This document shows, one piece after another, positions 31,629 through 41,306 of a DNA stretch of 64,000 nucleotides; within the stretch, counting starts at the first letter, position 1; each line of letters begins with the position of its first letter. A program made the translations under genes and the position numbers. A model generated the notes under the pieces. The model had not been told where the DNA came from and ran no database searches. It worked only from the letters and a program-made list of their open reading frames with translations. The stretch is from the NCBI RefSeq assembly GCF_001658025.2, contig NZ_CP014007.2, positions 1,488,001 to 1,552,000 of the forward strand. The letters are read 5' to 3'. This stretch comes from Kosakonia oryzae. GTDB taxonomy: Bacteria > Pseudomonadota > Gammaproteobacteria > Enterobacterales > Enterobacteriaceae.

Positions 31629-31657
31629 CACCTTCACCGGGGTGGTTTCAGGAATAC

Positions 31658-32257
31658 TTAGCGGGCAACAACAAAACGTTTGTCATCGTCCATAAAGGCT
31701 TTTTCACCCGCCGGAGCCACGATGGAACCGAAGTTCATATGGCCGCGCAGTTTCCAGTTTGCCGGAATATTCCAGCTACGCTGTACATCGGCATCAACCA
31801 GCGGGTTGTAGTGTTGCAGGTTCGCGCCAATCCCTTTTTCGGCCAGCGCCAGCCAGACGGCGTACTGGGCAATACCGGTACTGTGTTCTGACCAGACAGG
31901 GAAGTTATCGGCGTAAGCAGCGAACTGCTCCTGCAACCCTTTCACCACGTCCTGATCTTCAAAGAACAGCACCGAACCCGCAGCGGCGGCAAAACCATCC
32001 AGTTTGTCGGATGTCGCTTTGAAACTCTCTTCCGGAACAATTTTTCTCAACTGTTCGCGGGTCAGCTCCCAGAACTTCGTATGCTCTTTACCTAACAGAA
32101 TCAACGCACGGGAACTCTGCGAGTTAAACGCAGAAGGTGCCTGGCGAATGGCTTCTTTAATGGTCTCGATAACAACCTCTTCTGCAACCGGCAGATCTTT
32201 ACCAAGGGCATAAATGGTTCTGCGCTGTTTCGCTAAAGCAAGAAAATTATCTGACAT
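31658..32257 (-). CDS. nitroreductase-family protein
   Basis: A 199-residue flavoprotein-type oxidoreductase. Residues SDNFLALAKQRRTIYALG at the N-terminus, APSAFNSQSSRALILLG (FMN-phosphate region) and NFGSIVAPAGEKAFMDDDKRF fit the small HBN1/Frm2-like or YdgI-like nitroreductases. Substrate unknown. I start at 32257 because AGGAG lies five bases upstream; the frame continues 30 codons further to an ATG at 32347 with a weaker site, so a longer product is possible. Confidence 0.82.
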   Translation of the reverse strand: MSDNFLALAKQRRTIYALGKDLPVAEEVVIETIKEAIRQAPSAFNSQSSRALILLGKEHTKFWELTREQLRKIVPEESFKATSDKLDGFAAAAGSVLFFEDQDVVKGLQEQFAAYADNFPVWSEHSTGIAQYAVWLALAEKGIGANLQHYNPLVDADVQRSWNIPANWKLRGHMNFGSIVAPAGEKAFMDDDKRFVVAR

Positions 32258-32385
32258 AACGGCTCCTGAAGTTGATGGTAATTCCGTGGTGTCGCTGTTT
32301 GCGGCCTGCGGGAACAAAGCGCTAAAAAGTTTCTGCAACGGGTTCATGGCTCGCCTTATCCTGTTTGTTATTTCGGCTGGGTAAC

Positions 32386-32595
32386 TTATTTCGTCAGTTC
32401 AGCAGTCATATACACGCCGTTGTCAGTACGTGCGCTGGTGATTTTGTAAGACGCGTTAGCTTTTTCCGCCTGCGCAGCGATTTTGGCTTCAGCGGCGGAG
32501 AGTGTCGATGCGCTGGCGCTGATGCTCTGGGCAAAAGAACCGAAAGAGAGTGCGGACAGTGCGGCAACTGCAACGAAAGTTTTGATGAATTTCAT
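32386..32595 (-). CDS. YhcN/BhsA-family small periplasmic protein (DUF1471)
   Basis: A 69-residue precursor: MKFIKTFVAVAALSALSFGSFA is a clear signal peptide, and the mature part carries the DUF1471 pattern (AAQAEKANASYKITSARTDNGVYMTAELTK), here shortened. Family members are multi-stress and biofilm-related periplasmic proteins in E. coli. The start at 32595 has AGGA eight bases upstream. It stands alone, upstream of the nitroreductase on the same strand. Confidence 0.87.
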   Translation of the reverse strand: MKFIKTFVAVAALSALSFGSFAQSISASASTLSAAEAKIAAQAEKANASYKITSARTDNGVYMTAELTK

Positions 32596-32795
32596 GGTCG
32601 TATTCCTGCATTGTTTTGTTTGGGAGGGCTGTGTTGCCCTGATGTGATAAATCATATGCCTGATGAATACGAAGAAAAAGCTGAACTATTTGCGGATAAC
32701 GTTCAAATAATTAGAACAACTATGGAATTAATTCTGCGCTACAAGCGCGAGCAATGCCCTGCCGCAGACAGGGCAGGGAGAGGGAGCAAACGTCC

Positions 32796-33038
32796 TCAGA
32801 CAGCGAGCCAGCGCCGCCAGATAAAACGCAGTACGAAAAACTCAATGCAGCCAAGCAGTAAAAACCACAGGCAGTAGAGCAGGGTATAAAGCTGGTTCAA
32901 ATCCAGCAGATGAAAGCGCTGCATCAGACTTTGCGCCAGTTGCAGGCCCAGCGATGGCGCGGGCAGCAGCAGGACAGAGATAAAGGCCATCAACAGAATG
33001 CCTGCCAGCGTAACCAGCGATTCGAGCGGGTGTTTCAT
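32796..33038 (-). CDS. small inner membrane protein, family not identified
   Basis: The 80-residue protein has two hydrophobic helices (about 8-30 and 50-72), separated by LQLAQSLMQRFHLLDLNQLY and ending in a positive FIWRRWLAV tail, so both ends probably face the cytoplasm. It looks like a conserved enterobacterial small membrane protein, but I cannot name the family with confidence. It lies downstream of the chemoreceptor on the same strand. Confidence 0.65.
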   Translation of the reverse strand: MKHPLESLVTLAGILLMAFISVLLLPAPSLGLQLAQSLMQRFHLLDLNQLYTLLYCLWFLLLGCIEFFVLRFIWRRWLAV

Positions 33039-33070
33039 AAGCGTTAATCATTGGTGAAAAAACGCATTGT

Positions 33071-33103
33071 CGGGGAAAGCACGCCGCAGCGCAACGTTCC
33101 CCG
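33071..33103. other. hairpin after the chemoreceptor gene
   Basis: CGGGGAA and TTCCCCG pair across a 19-base interval that itself is GC-rich. No strong T tract; possible 3'-end hairpin. Confidence 0.4.
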
Positions 33104-33110
33104 AGGGTGA

Positions 33111-35018
33111 TCACGCCACCACGAAGCGATCAACCAGCGTCGTCATGGTTTGTGATTGTTGATCCAGCATCTGGCTGGCGCTGGCGGCGCTGGCCACCAG
33201 CCCGGCGTTTTGTTGGGTCACCTGCTCCAGTTGGTTCAGCGCTTCATGCACCTGCGAGACGCCGAGCGACTGCTCGCCTGCCGCATGGGCGATATCGCTG
33301 ACAAACGCCAGCATCTGTCCGGTATTGGCTTTCGCTGACTGCAAAGCCCGGTCGGAAGCCTGCACCAGCGTCACGCCCTGCTCGATCTGCTCCATATTCC
33401 TGCTTATTAATTCGCGGATCTGCCGGGCATCGCTGGCGCAGCGCTGCGACAGATTACGCACCTCGGAGGCAACCACCGCAAAGCCCTTGCCCAGCTCCCC
33501 GGCGCGGGCCGCTTCTACAGCCGCATTCAGCGCCAGCAGGTTGGTCTGGAAAGAGATATCGTCGATGGAGCTGACAATACTGGAGATCTGCTCGCTGGAA
33601 CCGCGAATGGCGAGCATGCTGCTGCTGGCTTCAGCCGCCACGCGGCTCGCTTCCTGCACCTGCTGCTCCATCTCTTCGGTCAGCCTTTTCGCTTCAATGG
33701 CATTATCCGCCGTCAGATTCACCGCCGTGGCAATCTGCTCCATACTGGCGGCCGTTTCAACCAGCGATGCGGCCTGCTCATCGGTGCGCGAAGCGAGATC
33801 CTGATTGCCATCGGCAATGTCCGCACTGGCGCTGCGCAGCACGGCGGCGCCCTGTTTTATCTCGCTGACAATATGCTGAATGTTCTCAATGGCCTGGTTA
33901 TAAGCGCGATTAAGCAGCGACAGCTCATCGCTGCCGGGCACGTCGAGGCGCTGGGTCAGATCGCCCTCCATCCCTTCAATGGTTGCCAGCGAGCTGTGCA
34001 ACTGGCGATGAATGCTGCTGGCGACCAGCAGGGCAAAGAACAGCGCCACCACCAGTGCTGCGACGCTAACCAGCGCAAAGATAATCACTCCGCGCCAGGC
34101 GTTGTCCGCCAGCGACTGCGCCGTGGCGAGTAGCGTATCGGAGGCAGAATCCTCCACCGCTTTGAGCGCATTAATCCGCGCCGTCTGAGCGTTGAACCAG
34201 TCTGTGGGCGCCACGCCAAAATTGCCGCTTGCCGCATGGTCAATCGCCTGCTGGCGCAGTGCCAGAGCGTGTGTCGCTTGCGGTGTCTGCAACTGTGCCG
34301 CCAGTTTTTCATTTACTGCCGGTGTGTTGAAGGCTTGCGCCGCTGCGAACCACGACAGTTGCTTGCCCACGGTTTCATTCAACTGGCGGAACTGGCCGTC
34401 GGTAAAGTGGTCGGCGGAGAAAACGTTCGACATCAGCGCACGCTCAACGCCGGTCTGCTCTTTGGCATTCAGGATGCTGTAATAGGCCGCCAGTTGGTTA
34501 ACTATCGCCCCGTTATCGGTCAACTGGCTGATCCCGCCAACGACATTTAGCAGGTCGTTAATCATTGCGCTGTACCACGCCAGCGATTCGGTGCCGGTGA
34601 CGCTCTGGCCGCGAATTTGCTGACGAAATGTGTCGATTCCCTGCTGATGTTGCTGAAATTGCTCCAGCGCGTGACGAATATCGCTATTCGCTTGCTGGAG
34701 AGGAAATTGTTTAAGTGCCTCAGTTAATTGCGTAATGGCTTTAGAAGAGTATGGATATTGATCGTTTAATTCAGCGGAGAATTGTTGGCCTTTACTGCCT
34801 AAATATCCGGCGCTCAATCCACGTTCTTTTTGTAATTCATGAATAACGCTTCCAGCATATTTTGCCAGCAATGTTAAGTTCATAATGGTGCGCATTTGCT
34901 GGCCTGTTTCAAGGCGACTCAGGATGCCATTAGACGCTAACCCTATGAGTGCAAACAATAAAGGAAAAAGTGCCAGCAATAATTTCAATTTCATTGATAA
35001 ACGATAAATCCATCTCAT
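33111..35018 (-). CDS. methyl-accepting chemotaxis protein with NIT sensor domain
   Basis: A 635-residue transmembrane chemoreceptor. Helix 1 (about 10-30) is followed by a periplasmic domain of about 260 residues with the nitrate/nitrite-sensing (NIT) signature [20 protein letters not shown]; helix 2 is near 305-335, then HAMP and a signalling domain with the hairpin tip [21 protein letters not shown] and EVRNLSQR. The C-terminus (LVDRFVVA) has no NWETF-type CheR/CheB tether, so adaptation would depend on other receptors. Its promoter has the FliA form, so it should be expressed with flagella. Confidence 0.92.
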   Translation of the reverse strand: MRWIYRLSMKLKLLLALFPLLFALIGLASNGILSRLETGQQMRTIMNLTLLAKYAGSVIHELQKERGLSAGYLGSKGQQFSAELNDQYPYSSKAITQLTEALKQFPLQQANSDIRHALEQFQQHQQGIDTFRQQIRGQSVTGTESLAWYSAMINDLLNVVGGISQLTDNGAIVNQLAAYYSILNAKEQTGVERALMSNVFSADHFTDGQFRQLNETVGKQLSWFAAAQAFNTPAVNEKLAAQLQTPQATHALALRQQAIDHAASGNFGVAPTDWFNAQTARINALKAVEDSASDTLLATAQSLADNAWRGVIIFALVSVAALVVALFFALLVASSIHRQLHSSLATIEGMEGDLTQRLDVPGSDELSLLNRAYNQAIENIQHIVSEIKQGAAVLRSASADIADGNQDLASRTDEQAASLVETAASMEQIATAVNLTADNAIEAKRLTEEMEQQVQEASRVAAEASSSMLAIRGSSEQISSIVSSIDDISFQTNLLALNAAVEAARAGELGKGFAVVASEVRNLSQRCASDARQIRELISRNMEQIEQGVTLVQASDRALQSAKANTGQMLAFVSDIAHAAGEQSLGVSQVHEALNQLEQVTQQNAGLVASAASASQMLDQQSQTMTTLVDRFVVA

Positions 35019-35052
35019 ACCGATGCCTCAGGTTGTCTTTAACTTATATGGC

Positions 35053-35079
35053 TTATCGGGGAGAAAACGGCATTCTTTA
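35053..35079 (-). promoter_or_regulatory. sigma-28 (FliA) promoter of the chemoreceptor
   Basis: On the minus strand TAAAGAAT (35072-35079) is followed by exactly 11 bp and CCCGATAA (35053-35060), against the consensus TAAAGTTT-N11-GCCGATAA. It lies 35 bp upstream of the start codon. Confidence 0.85.
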
Positions 35080-35226
35080 TTTATAACGCGAGGCTTGTTG
35101 ATATTTATCAATTCCGACAGGGGGTTCTACCACTTTGTGATTATTATTTTGTAAGTAACGCTGAAATATATTTCAGCGCAGCAAAGCATTAAGCTGCGCT
35201 AAAATTATCGATTGAGTAAATTCTGA

Positions 35227-36345
35227 TTAGCCTGCTGCCCAAATTTCGGCATGCTTCTGCACCAGGCCAATTAATGAGCCGCCATCCGCCACAAAATCAC
35301 GCATCAGTTGTGCCTCATTCTTGCCGCGTTTGACTCGCGCAGCCAGTTCATCCAGTGCGCTACCGGCATGGAGTTTGTCGGCCCACGGCGCGATTTTTTC
35401 CAGCAGACGCGTGAGATCCTCCGCAATGGTGTACTGCTCGCCGCTGTGAACGTCGGTAATTATTCCCTCCAGGCCGTAACGGCACGCCTGGAAACGGTTG
35501 AACTTATACAGCAGGTAATCCTGCGGTTGGTGCTTAAAGGGGCGCTCCGCCAGCAGCCAGTGCGATACCGCCTGAATAAGCCCGGCAATATTAACGGCGT
35601 GGGAAAGCGTCAGCGGCGTGTCCATCACCCGCACCTCAACCGTGCCAAAATTGGGGCTGGGGCGAATATCCCAGTGCAGATCTTTAATGCTCTCAATCAT
35701 CGAGGTGTAGCTTAAGCGGCGAAACAGACCGGTAAACTCCTGCCAGTTCGCCACCCACGGCATCGGGCCATTATCCGGAAAGGCGGAGAAAAGATTGAGG
35801 CGCGACGAGGCGTAGCGGGTGTCGGTGCCCTGGCTGTAGGGCGAAGCGGCGCTGAGCGCAATAAAGTGCGGGACAAAGCGGGAAAGGCCATGCAGCAAAT
35901 AGATGGCGTCGTCGCCATTTGCGCAGCCGACGTGCACATGCTGGCCAAATACTGTCGCCTGCTGCATCAAATAACCGAACATCTCCACCGTGCGGGCATA
36001 GCGCTCATCCTCGCACACCAACTGGCGCTGCCATTTCTGGAACGGATGTGTGCCGCCGCCGCAAATCTGTACGTGATGCGCCGACGCGGTTTGCAAAATT
36101 ATCTGTTGCATGGCAGAAAACTGGTGCGCTGCCTGATGGATGTCGCGGCAAACGCCGGTGGCGATCTCCAGCATACTTTCGGTGATATCGTGCTTCACTT
36201 CACCACCTGTCACCTGGCTTTTCATCGCCTCTATCAACCGGGATGAGTCCTGGCTTAAATCGTAGCCCGGTGGGTTAACCACCTGTAATTCCACCTCAAT
36301 ACCGAGGGTCAGCGGATCCGAAACATGAAAATCGGCTAGTGGCAT
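35227..36345 (-). CDS. ybdK: carboxylate-amine ligase YbdK (glutamate-cysteine ligase type 2 family)
   Basis: The 372 residues match E. coli YbdK along the full length: [20 protein letters not shown] at the start, [55 protein letters not shown] and the C-terminal [15 protein letters not shown]. YbdK has weak glutamate-cysteine ligase activity in vitro; its real substrate is unsettled. It is a lone gene here, between the chemoreceptor and the peptide-transporter operon. Confidence 0.95.
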   Translation of the reverse strand: MPLADFHVSDPLTLGIEVELQVVNPPGYDLSQDSSRLIEAMKSQVTGGEVKHDITESMLEIATGVCRDIHQAAHQFSAMQQIILQTASAHHVQICGGGTHPFQKWQRQLVCEDERYARTVEMFGYLMQQATVFGQHVHVGCANGDDAIYLLHGLSRFVPHFIALSAASPYSQGTDTRYASSRLNLFSAFPDNGPMPWVANWQEFTGLFRRLSYTSMIESIKDLHWDIRPSPNFGTVEVRVMDTPLTLSHAVNIAGLIQAVSHWLLAERPFKHQPQDYLLYKFNRFQACRYGLEGIITDVHSGEQYTIAEDLTRLLEKIAPWADKLHAGSALDELAARVKRGKNEAQLMRDFVADGGSLIGLVQKHAEIWAAG

Positions 36346-36736
36346 AGTCGTCCCTTATGAAATGAGTTTCCATTATTATGGAAGTGAATGACTGATCCTT
36401 CCTCTTTTGCCGCCGCATGCATGACCCGTATTGAAGCGATTGCTTATGATTTATGCATGATCATGAAAAGATTTAATAAATAGTCGCACATGAAAATAAT
36501 ATCGCTATGAAATCACTATTCTCCCGATTTAATGGTGCATTTTTGCAACATTTTTCCCGAAATGGGTGCGCTTACTGCCGTGAACTATATAAAGCTGTTA
36601 TCCGTAACACCGCATAATGCCCTGAGTAATAACCCTTTCTGATATTTTCTGCGTCTGAATGCGATAAATTCTTGTTTATTCGGCTGGTATGTATCTTGCC
36701 TGTTAAATGTCTCATTTATTTAACAGGGACACTGGG
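36346..36736. promoter_or_regulatory. divergent intergenic region, ybdK / peptide ABC operon
   Basis: About 390 bp with no gene. It is AT-rich around 36440-36700 and should contain promoters for both directions. A short palindrome CATGATCATG is at 36456-36465. No operator can be assigned. Confidence 0.4.
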
Positions 36737-38395
36737 ATGCTTAATCAATCTTTTTGGCGTAAACACCGTATTGCGGCCGCGATTGGCGCACTGGCGCTGG
36801 CAGGGGGATTGCAGGCGCAGGCCTCAACATTGCGTATCGCCATGACCGCAGCGGATATCCCGTTAACGCTGGGCCAGCCTGATCAGGGCTTTGAAGGCAA
36901 TCGCTTTACCGGTATTCCGTTATATGACTCGCTGGTGGAGTGGGATCTGTCGCAAGGCGAAAAACCGAGCGGGCTGGTGCCAGGGCTGGCAACCGAATGG
37001 CATGTCGATCCGCAAAATCAGAGCCGCTGGATCTTCACGCTGCGCCCTGGCGTGAAATTTCACGACGGCACGGAAGTGAATGCCGACGCCATTGTCTGGA
37101 ACGTGGGCAAAGTGCTGGATAAAGCCGCGCCGCAATATGCGCCGGGGCAAATCGGCAACACCTTATCGCGTATGCCGACGCTGACCGGCGCTGAAAAGAT
37201 TGACGATCACACGGTCGCGCTCACCACCTCAGAGCCGGATGCACTGCTGCCGTACAACATTACTAACCTGTTTATTGTCTCGCCGACGGCGTGGCAGAAA
37301 ATCTATGACGCGGTTCCGGCTTCGGCAGGCGATACCGCCGCACGCAGCAAACAAGCGTGGACCACTTTTGCCTCGCAGGCCGTCGGCAGCGGGCCATTCA
37401 AGCTGGAAAAACTGGTGCCGCGCCAGCAGTTGATCCTCGATAAGAACCCGGATTACTGGAATAAAGACCGCATTCCGCGCGTCGATAAAGTGGTGCTGAT
37501 CCCGCTACCGGAGGCCAACGCGCGCACCGCTGCGCTGCTGTCGAAGCAGGTGGACTGGATTGAAGCGCCAGCGCCGGATGCGGTCGATCAGATCAAAGCG
37601 CAGGGGTTTAAAATCTACGCCAACACCCAGCCGCACCTCTGGCCGTGGCAGTTCTCATTCCTGGAAGGTTCGCCGTGGCGCGACATTCGCGTGCGCAAAG
37701 CCGCCAACCTCTGCCTCAACCGTGCTGAGCTGAAAAGCTATCTCGGCGGTTATATGTCCGAAGCGACCGGAGTGTATGAAGAGGGCAACCCGTGGCGCGG
37801 CAAACCGACATTCCAGATCAAATACGATCCCGATACCGCACGTAAGTTAATGACGGAAGCGGGCTACAGCGAAAGCAAACCGCTGCACGTTACCGTGGCG
37901 ACGTCCGCCTCGGGTTCCGGCCAGATGCAGCCGCTGCCGATGAATGAGTACATCCAGCAGAGCCTGAAAAGCTGCTACTTCAACGTCGATATCAAGGTCA
38001 ACGAGTGGAATACGCTGTTCACCAACTGGCGTTTAGGGGCGAAAGATCCGTCCGCGCAGGGGGTTAACGCCATCAACGTCAGCGCTGCGGTGACCGACCC
38101 GTACTTCGGCATGATCCGCTTCTCTACCGCAAAAGCTTTCCCACCAACCGCCACCAACTGGGGTTACTTCACCACGCCGGAAACCGAAAAACTGGCGGCT
38201 GCCGTCAAACACGCTTTCACCCCGGCCGAGATGGATAAAGCCGCCGGTGAGCTGCATGCCGCGCTGGTGGATCAGGTGCCGTTCCTGTTTGTGGCGCACG
38301 ACGTTGGCCCGCGCGCCATCTCCCCGGCGGTGACCGGCGTGGTGCAACCGCAGAGCTGGTTTATTGATTTAAGTCTGGTGAGCAAGAAAGAGTAA
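36737..38395 (+). CDS. peptide/opine-type ABC transporter substrate-binding protein (SBP family 5)
   Basis: A 552-residue periplasmic receptor of the DppA/OppA class. The signal peptide ends near LQAQAS (residue 28). The family marks GLATEWHVD...RWIFTLRPGVKFHDGTEVNADAIVWN and the late NEWNTLF/PFLFVAHDVGPRAIS are present. I start at ATG 36737 behind AGGGA. It heads an operon with two permeases, two ATPases, an amidase and an M20-type hydrolase; the ligand is probably an amide- or carbamoyl-containing compound handled by those enzymes (inference). Confidence 0.88.
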   Translation: MLNQSFWRKHRIAAAIGALALAGGLQAQASTLRIAMTAADIPLTLGQPDQGFEGNRFTGIPLYDSLVEWDLSQGEKPSGLVPGLATEWHVDPQNQSRWIFTLRPGVKFHDGTEVNADAIVWNVGKVLDKAAPQYAPGQIGNTLSRMPTLTGAEKIDDHTVALTTSEPDALLPYNITNLFIVSPTAWQKIYDAVPASAGDTAARSKQAWTTFASQAVGSGPFKLEKLVPRQQLILDKNPDYWNKDRIPRVDKVVLIPLPEANARTAALLSKQVDWIEAPAPDAVDQIKAQGFKIYANTQPHLWPWQFSFLEGSPWRDIRVRKAANLCLNRAELKSYLGGYMSEATGVYEEGNPWRGKPTFQIKYDPDTARKLMTEAGYSESKPLHVTVATSASGSGQMQPLPMNEYIQQSLKSCYFNVDIKVNEWNTLFTNWRLGAKDPSAQGVNAINVSAAVTDPYFGMIRFSTAKAFPPTATNWGYFTTPETEKLAAAVKHAFTPAEMDKAAGELHAALVDQVPFLFVAHDVGPRAISPAVTGVVQPQSWFIDLSLVSKKE

Positions 38396-38408
38396 CCGAG
38401 GAGGGGCC

Positions 38409-39362
38409 ATGATCAGCACACTTTTTTACCGCGTTTTGCTGGCTATTCCGACCATGTTAGGGGTAGCAGTAATCTGTTTTCTGCTGGTGCAAATCGCGCC
38501 GGGCGATCCGCTGGTATCGGTGATGCCGCCGGATGCGTCCGAAGCGATGCGCCAGACGCTGATGCAGGCCTACGGTTTTGACAAGCCGCTACCGGTGCAG
38601 TTTGTGCACTGGCTGTGGCGGGCGCTGCATGGCGATCTGGGCATGTCGATCGCCACCGGGCGTCCGGTAATGAGCGAGGTGATGACCGCCGTCACGTACT
38701 CGTTGCGCCTTGCGCTGCTGGCAACACTGATTGGCTTTGTGCTCGGCAGCCTGTTTGGTTTTGTCGCGGGCTACTTTCGCAACAGCATTATCGATCGTAT
38801 CGCCTCGCTGCTATCGGTTTTCGGCGTCAGCGTGCCGCACTACTGGCTCGGCATGCTGCTGGTGATTGTATTCTGCGTCAAATTCGCGTTGCTGCCCGCC
38901 ACCGGCGGCGGGCCGATTGGCGAAACCGGCTGGCAGTGGGACTGGGCGCACCTGCAATTTATGCTGCTGCCCGCCGTCACGCTGTCGGTGATCCCCACTG
39001 GCATTATCGCCCGCACCGTGCGTTCGCAGGTGGCGGATATCCTGAGCCAGGAGTTCATCGTCGGGCTGCGCGCCCGCGGCCTCAATGAATCACGCATCTT
39101 TCTGCATGTGGTGAAAAACGCCGCGCCGACCGCGCTGGCGGTCATGGGCTTGCAGGTTGGCTACCTGATGGGCGGCTCGATTCTGGTCGAAACGGTCTTT
39201 TCATGGCCCGGCACCGGGCTGCTGCTCAATACCGCCATCTTCCAGCGCGACCTGCCGCTCTTGCAGGGGACGATCTGGGTGCTGGCGCTGTTCTTCGTGC
39301 TGCTCAATCTGCTGGTGGATGTGCTGCAAACCTCTCTCGATCCGCGCATTAAGAGGAGCTAA
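38409..39362 (+). CDS. peptide-type ABC transporter permease, DppB-like
   Basis: A 317-residue inner membrane subunit with six helices and the DppB family start (LFYRVLLAIPTMLGVAVICFLLVQIAPGDP). The EAA-type loop GLRARGLNESRIFLHVVKNAAPTAL lies near residue 220. It begins 13 bp after the binding-protein gene, with GAGGAGG upstream, and pairs with the next permease. Confidence 0.92.
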   Translation: MISTLFYRVLLAIPTMLGVAVICFLLVQIAPGDPLVSVMPPDASEAMRQTLMQAYGFDKPLPVQFVHWLWRALHGDLGMSIATGRPVMSEVMTAVTYSLRLALLATLIGFVLGSLFGFVAGYFRNSIIDRIASLLSVFGVSVPHYWLGMLLVIVFCVKFALLPATGGGPIGETGWQWDWAHLQFMLLPAVTLSVIPTGIIARTVRSQVADILSQEFIVGLRARGLNESRIFLHVVKNAAPTALAVMGLQVGYLMGGSILVETVFSWPGTGLLLNTAIFQRDLPLLQGTIWVLALFFVLLNLLVDVLQTSLDPRIKRS

Positions 39363-39364
39363 CG

Positions 39365-40258
39365 ATGGTGGATAGCGTAACGCCAAAAATCAACGTTGCC
39401 GCCGCGCCGGTTGCGGCGACGCAGGGCTACTGGCGCGGTGTGGGTGCGCGGTTATTGCGCGATCCCATGGGTGTGGTAGTCGGAAGCATTATTCTGCTGT
39501 TGCTGCTGATGGCACTGTTCGGGCCGTGGCTGATCCTCAAAGATCCTTACCAGACCTCCATGTTTCTGCGCCTGAAACCGATCGGCACCGACGGATTCCC
39601 GCTCGGTTCCGATGAGCTGGGGCGCGACATGCTCTCACGACTGATCCTCGGGACGCGCCTGTCGTTGTTTATGGGGATTGTGCCGGTGGTGTTCGCCTTT
39701 TTTATCGGCGGTGCCATCGGGATTATCGCCGGTTATGCCGGCGGGAAAACCAACACCCTGATCATGCGCACCATAGATATTTTCTACGCCTTTCCGTCGG
39801 TGTTGCTGGCGATTGCGCTCTCCGGCGCGATGGGGGCAGGCATTGGCAATGCGCTGCTTTCGCTGACGCTGGTATTTGTGCCGCAAGTGGCGCGTATCGC
39901 CGAAAGCGTTACCGCGCAGGTGCGGCATATGGATTATATCGATGCTGCCCGCGCCACCGGTGCCAGCGCGTTCACCATCATTCGCGTGCAGGTGCTGGGC
40001 AATGTGCTGGGGCCGATTTTCGTCTTCTCTACCGGCCTGATTTCCGTCTGCATGATCCTCGCCTCCGGCTTGTCGTTTCTCGGCCTTGGCGTGCGTCCGC
40101 CGGAACCGGAATGGGGATTGATGCTCAACACGCTGCGCACCGCCATTTATACCCAGCCGTGGGTGGCGGCGCTGCCGGGGATGATGATTTTTATCACCTC
40201 CATCTCGTTTAACGTTCTGGCGGATCGTCTGCGCGCCGCCATGGCGATCAAGGAGTAA
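39365..40258 (+). CDS. peptide-type ABC transporter permease, DppC-like
   Basis: A 297-residue partner permease with an N-terminal cytoplasmic part, then PYQTSMFLRLKPIGTDGFPLGSDELGRDMLSRLILGTRLSL, the DppC/OppC signature. The coupling loop ARATGASAFTIIRVQVLGNVLGP is near residue 195. It starts 2 bp after the preceding gene. Confidence 0.92.
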   Translation: MVDSVTPKINVAAAPVAATQGYWRGVGARLLRDPMGVVVGSIILLLLLMALFGPWLILKDPYQTSMFLRLKPIGTDGFPLGSDELGRDMLSRLILGTRLSLFMGIVPVVFAFFIGGAIGIIAGYAGGKTNTLIMRTIDIFYAFPSVLLAIALSGAMGAGIGNALLSLTLVFVPQVARIAESVTAQVRHMDYIDAARATGASAFTIIRVQVLGNVLGPIFVFSTGLISVCMILASGLSFLGLGVRPPEPEWGLMLNTLRTAIYTQPWVAALPGMMIFITSISFNVLADRLRAAMAIKE

Positions 40259-40262
40259 CAGC

Positions 40263-41306
40263 ATGCAACCTTTTATCAATGTCGATATTGGCGGCCCGGC
40301 GCAGCCGCTGCTGCGGGTGAACAATCTGCTGAAGCATTTTCATCTCGGCGTGCGTAAAGGCCATGACGTGGTGCAGGCGGTGGATAACGTCAGCTTCGAA
40401 GTGCACAAAGGGGAAACCCTCGGCGTGGTGGGGGAATCCGGCTGCGGGAAATCAACCACCGCGCGGTTACTGATGCAACTGCTGACGCAGGATAGCGGCG
40501 AACTGGTGTTTGATGGCGAGGCTGTTGGTTCATCGCGCTTACCGCTGAAAGCCTATCGCCGCCAGGTGCAGATGGTGTTTCAGGACAGTTACGCCTCGCT
40601 GAACCCGCGCATGACCATGGAAGAGAGCATCGCCTTTGGTCAGCAGGTACACGGCATCAGCCGCAAAGAGGCCAATGAGTATGCCCGCTATCTGCTGGCG
40701 CACGTCGGGCTGGAGCCTGCGCGGTTTGCGCATCGCTATCCGCACGCTTTATCCGGCGGTCAGCGCCAGCGCGTCAATATTGCCCGCGCGCTGGCAATGA
40801 AACCCCGGCTGGTGATCCTCGACGAGGCAGTTTCCGCACTGGATAAATCCGTAGAGGCGCAGGTGCTGCAACTGTTGCAGGAGTTAAAACGCACCCTCGA
40901 TCTCACCTATGTGTTTATCAGCCATGATCTGCACGTGGTGCGCTGGCTGTCGGATCGCATTCTGGTGATGTACCTCGGCGAAGTGGTGGAAATCGGCCCA
41001 GCGGAAGCGCTGTTTACCGCTTCCGCGCACCCTTATACCCGCGCGTTACTTAGCTCGATGCCGTCGATGGACCCGCATAACCGCACCGAGGTTTCGCCCC
41101 TCTTCGGCGATCCGCCCAGCCCCATTTCACCGCCTGCGGGCTGCCGTTTTCACACCCGCTGCCCGCACGCAAAAGCGGTCTGTTCGCAGGTGAAACCGCA
41201 ACTGGCGCAGGTCGGCGAGGCGCATCAAAGTGCCTGCCTGATGGCGCAGCCGGATTCGCCCTGGCACCGGGATATCCCGCTACAGGAGGTGAGCGATGTC
41301 GCATGA
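40263..41306 (+). CDS. peptide-type ABC transporter ATPase, DppF/OppF-like
   Basis: A 347-residue ATPase: Walker A GESGCGKST, signature LSGGQRQRVNIARAL, Walker B LVILDEAVSALDKS and switch His in FISHDLHVV. The C-terminal oligopeptide/dipeptide extension has a Cys cluster (CRFHTRCPHAKAVC) as in OppF. It overlaps the next ATPase gene by 11 bp. Confidence 0.93.
   Translation: MQPFINVDIGGPAQPLLRVNNLLKHFHLGVRKGHDVVQAVDNVSFEVHKGETLGVVGESGCGKSTTARLLMQLLTQDSGELVFDGEAVGSSRLPLKAYRRQVQMVFQDSYASLNPRMTMEESIAFGQQVHGISRKEANEYARYLLAHVGLEPARFAHRYPHALSGGQRQRVNIARALAMKPRLVILDEAVSALDKSVEAQVLQLLQELKRTLDLTYVFISHDLHVVRWLSDRILVMYLGEVVEIGPAEALFTASAHPYTRALLSSMPSMDPHNRTEVSPLFGDPPSPISPPAGCRFHTRCPHAKAVCSQVKPQLAQVGEAHQSACLMAQPDSPWHRDIPLQEVSDVA

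Noticed and set aside
36456-36465. CATGATCATG palindrome as an operator
   Set aside because: Ten bases in an AT-rich gap is within chance expectation, with no supporting context.
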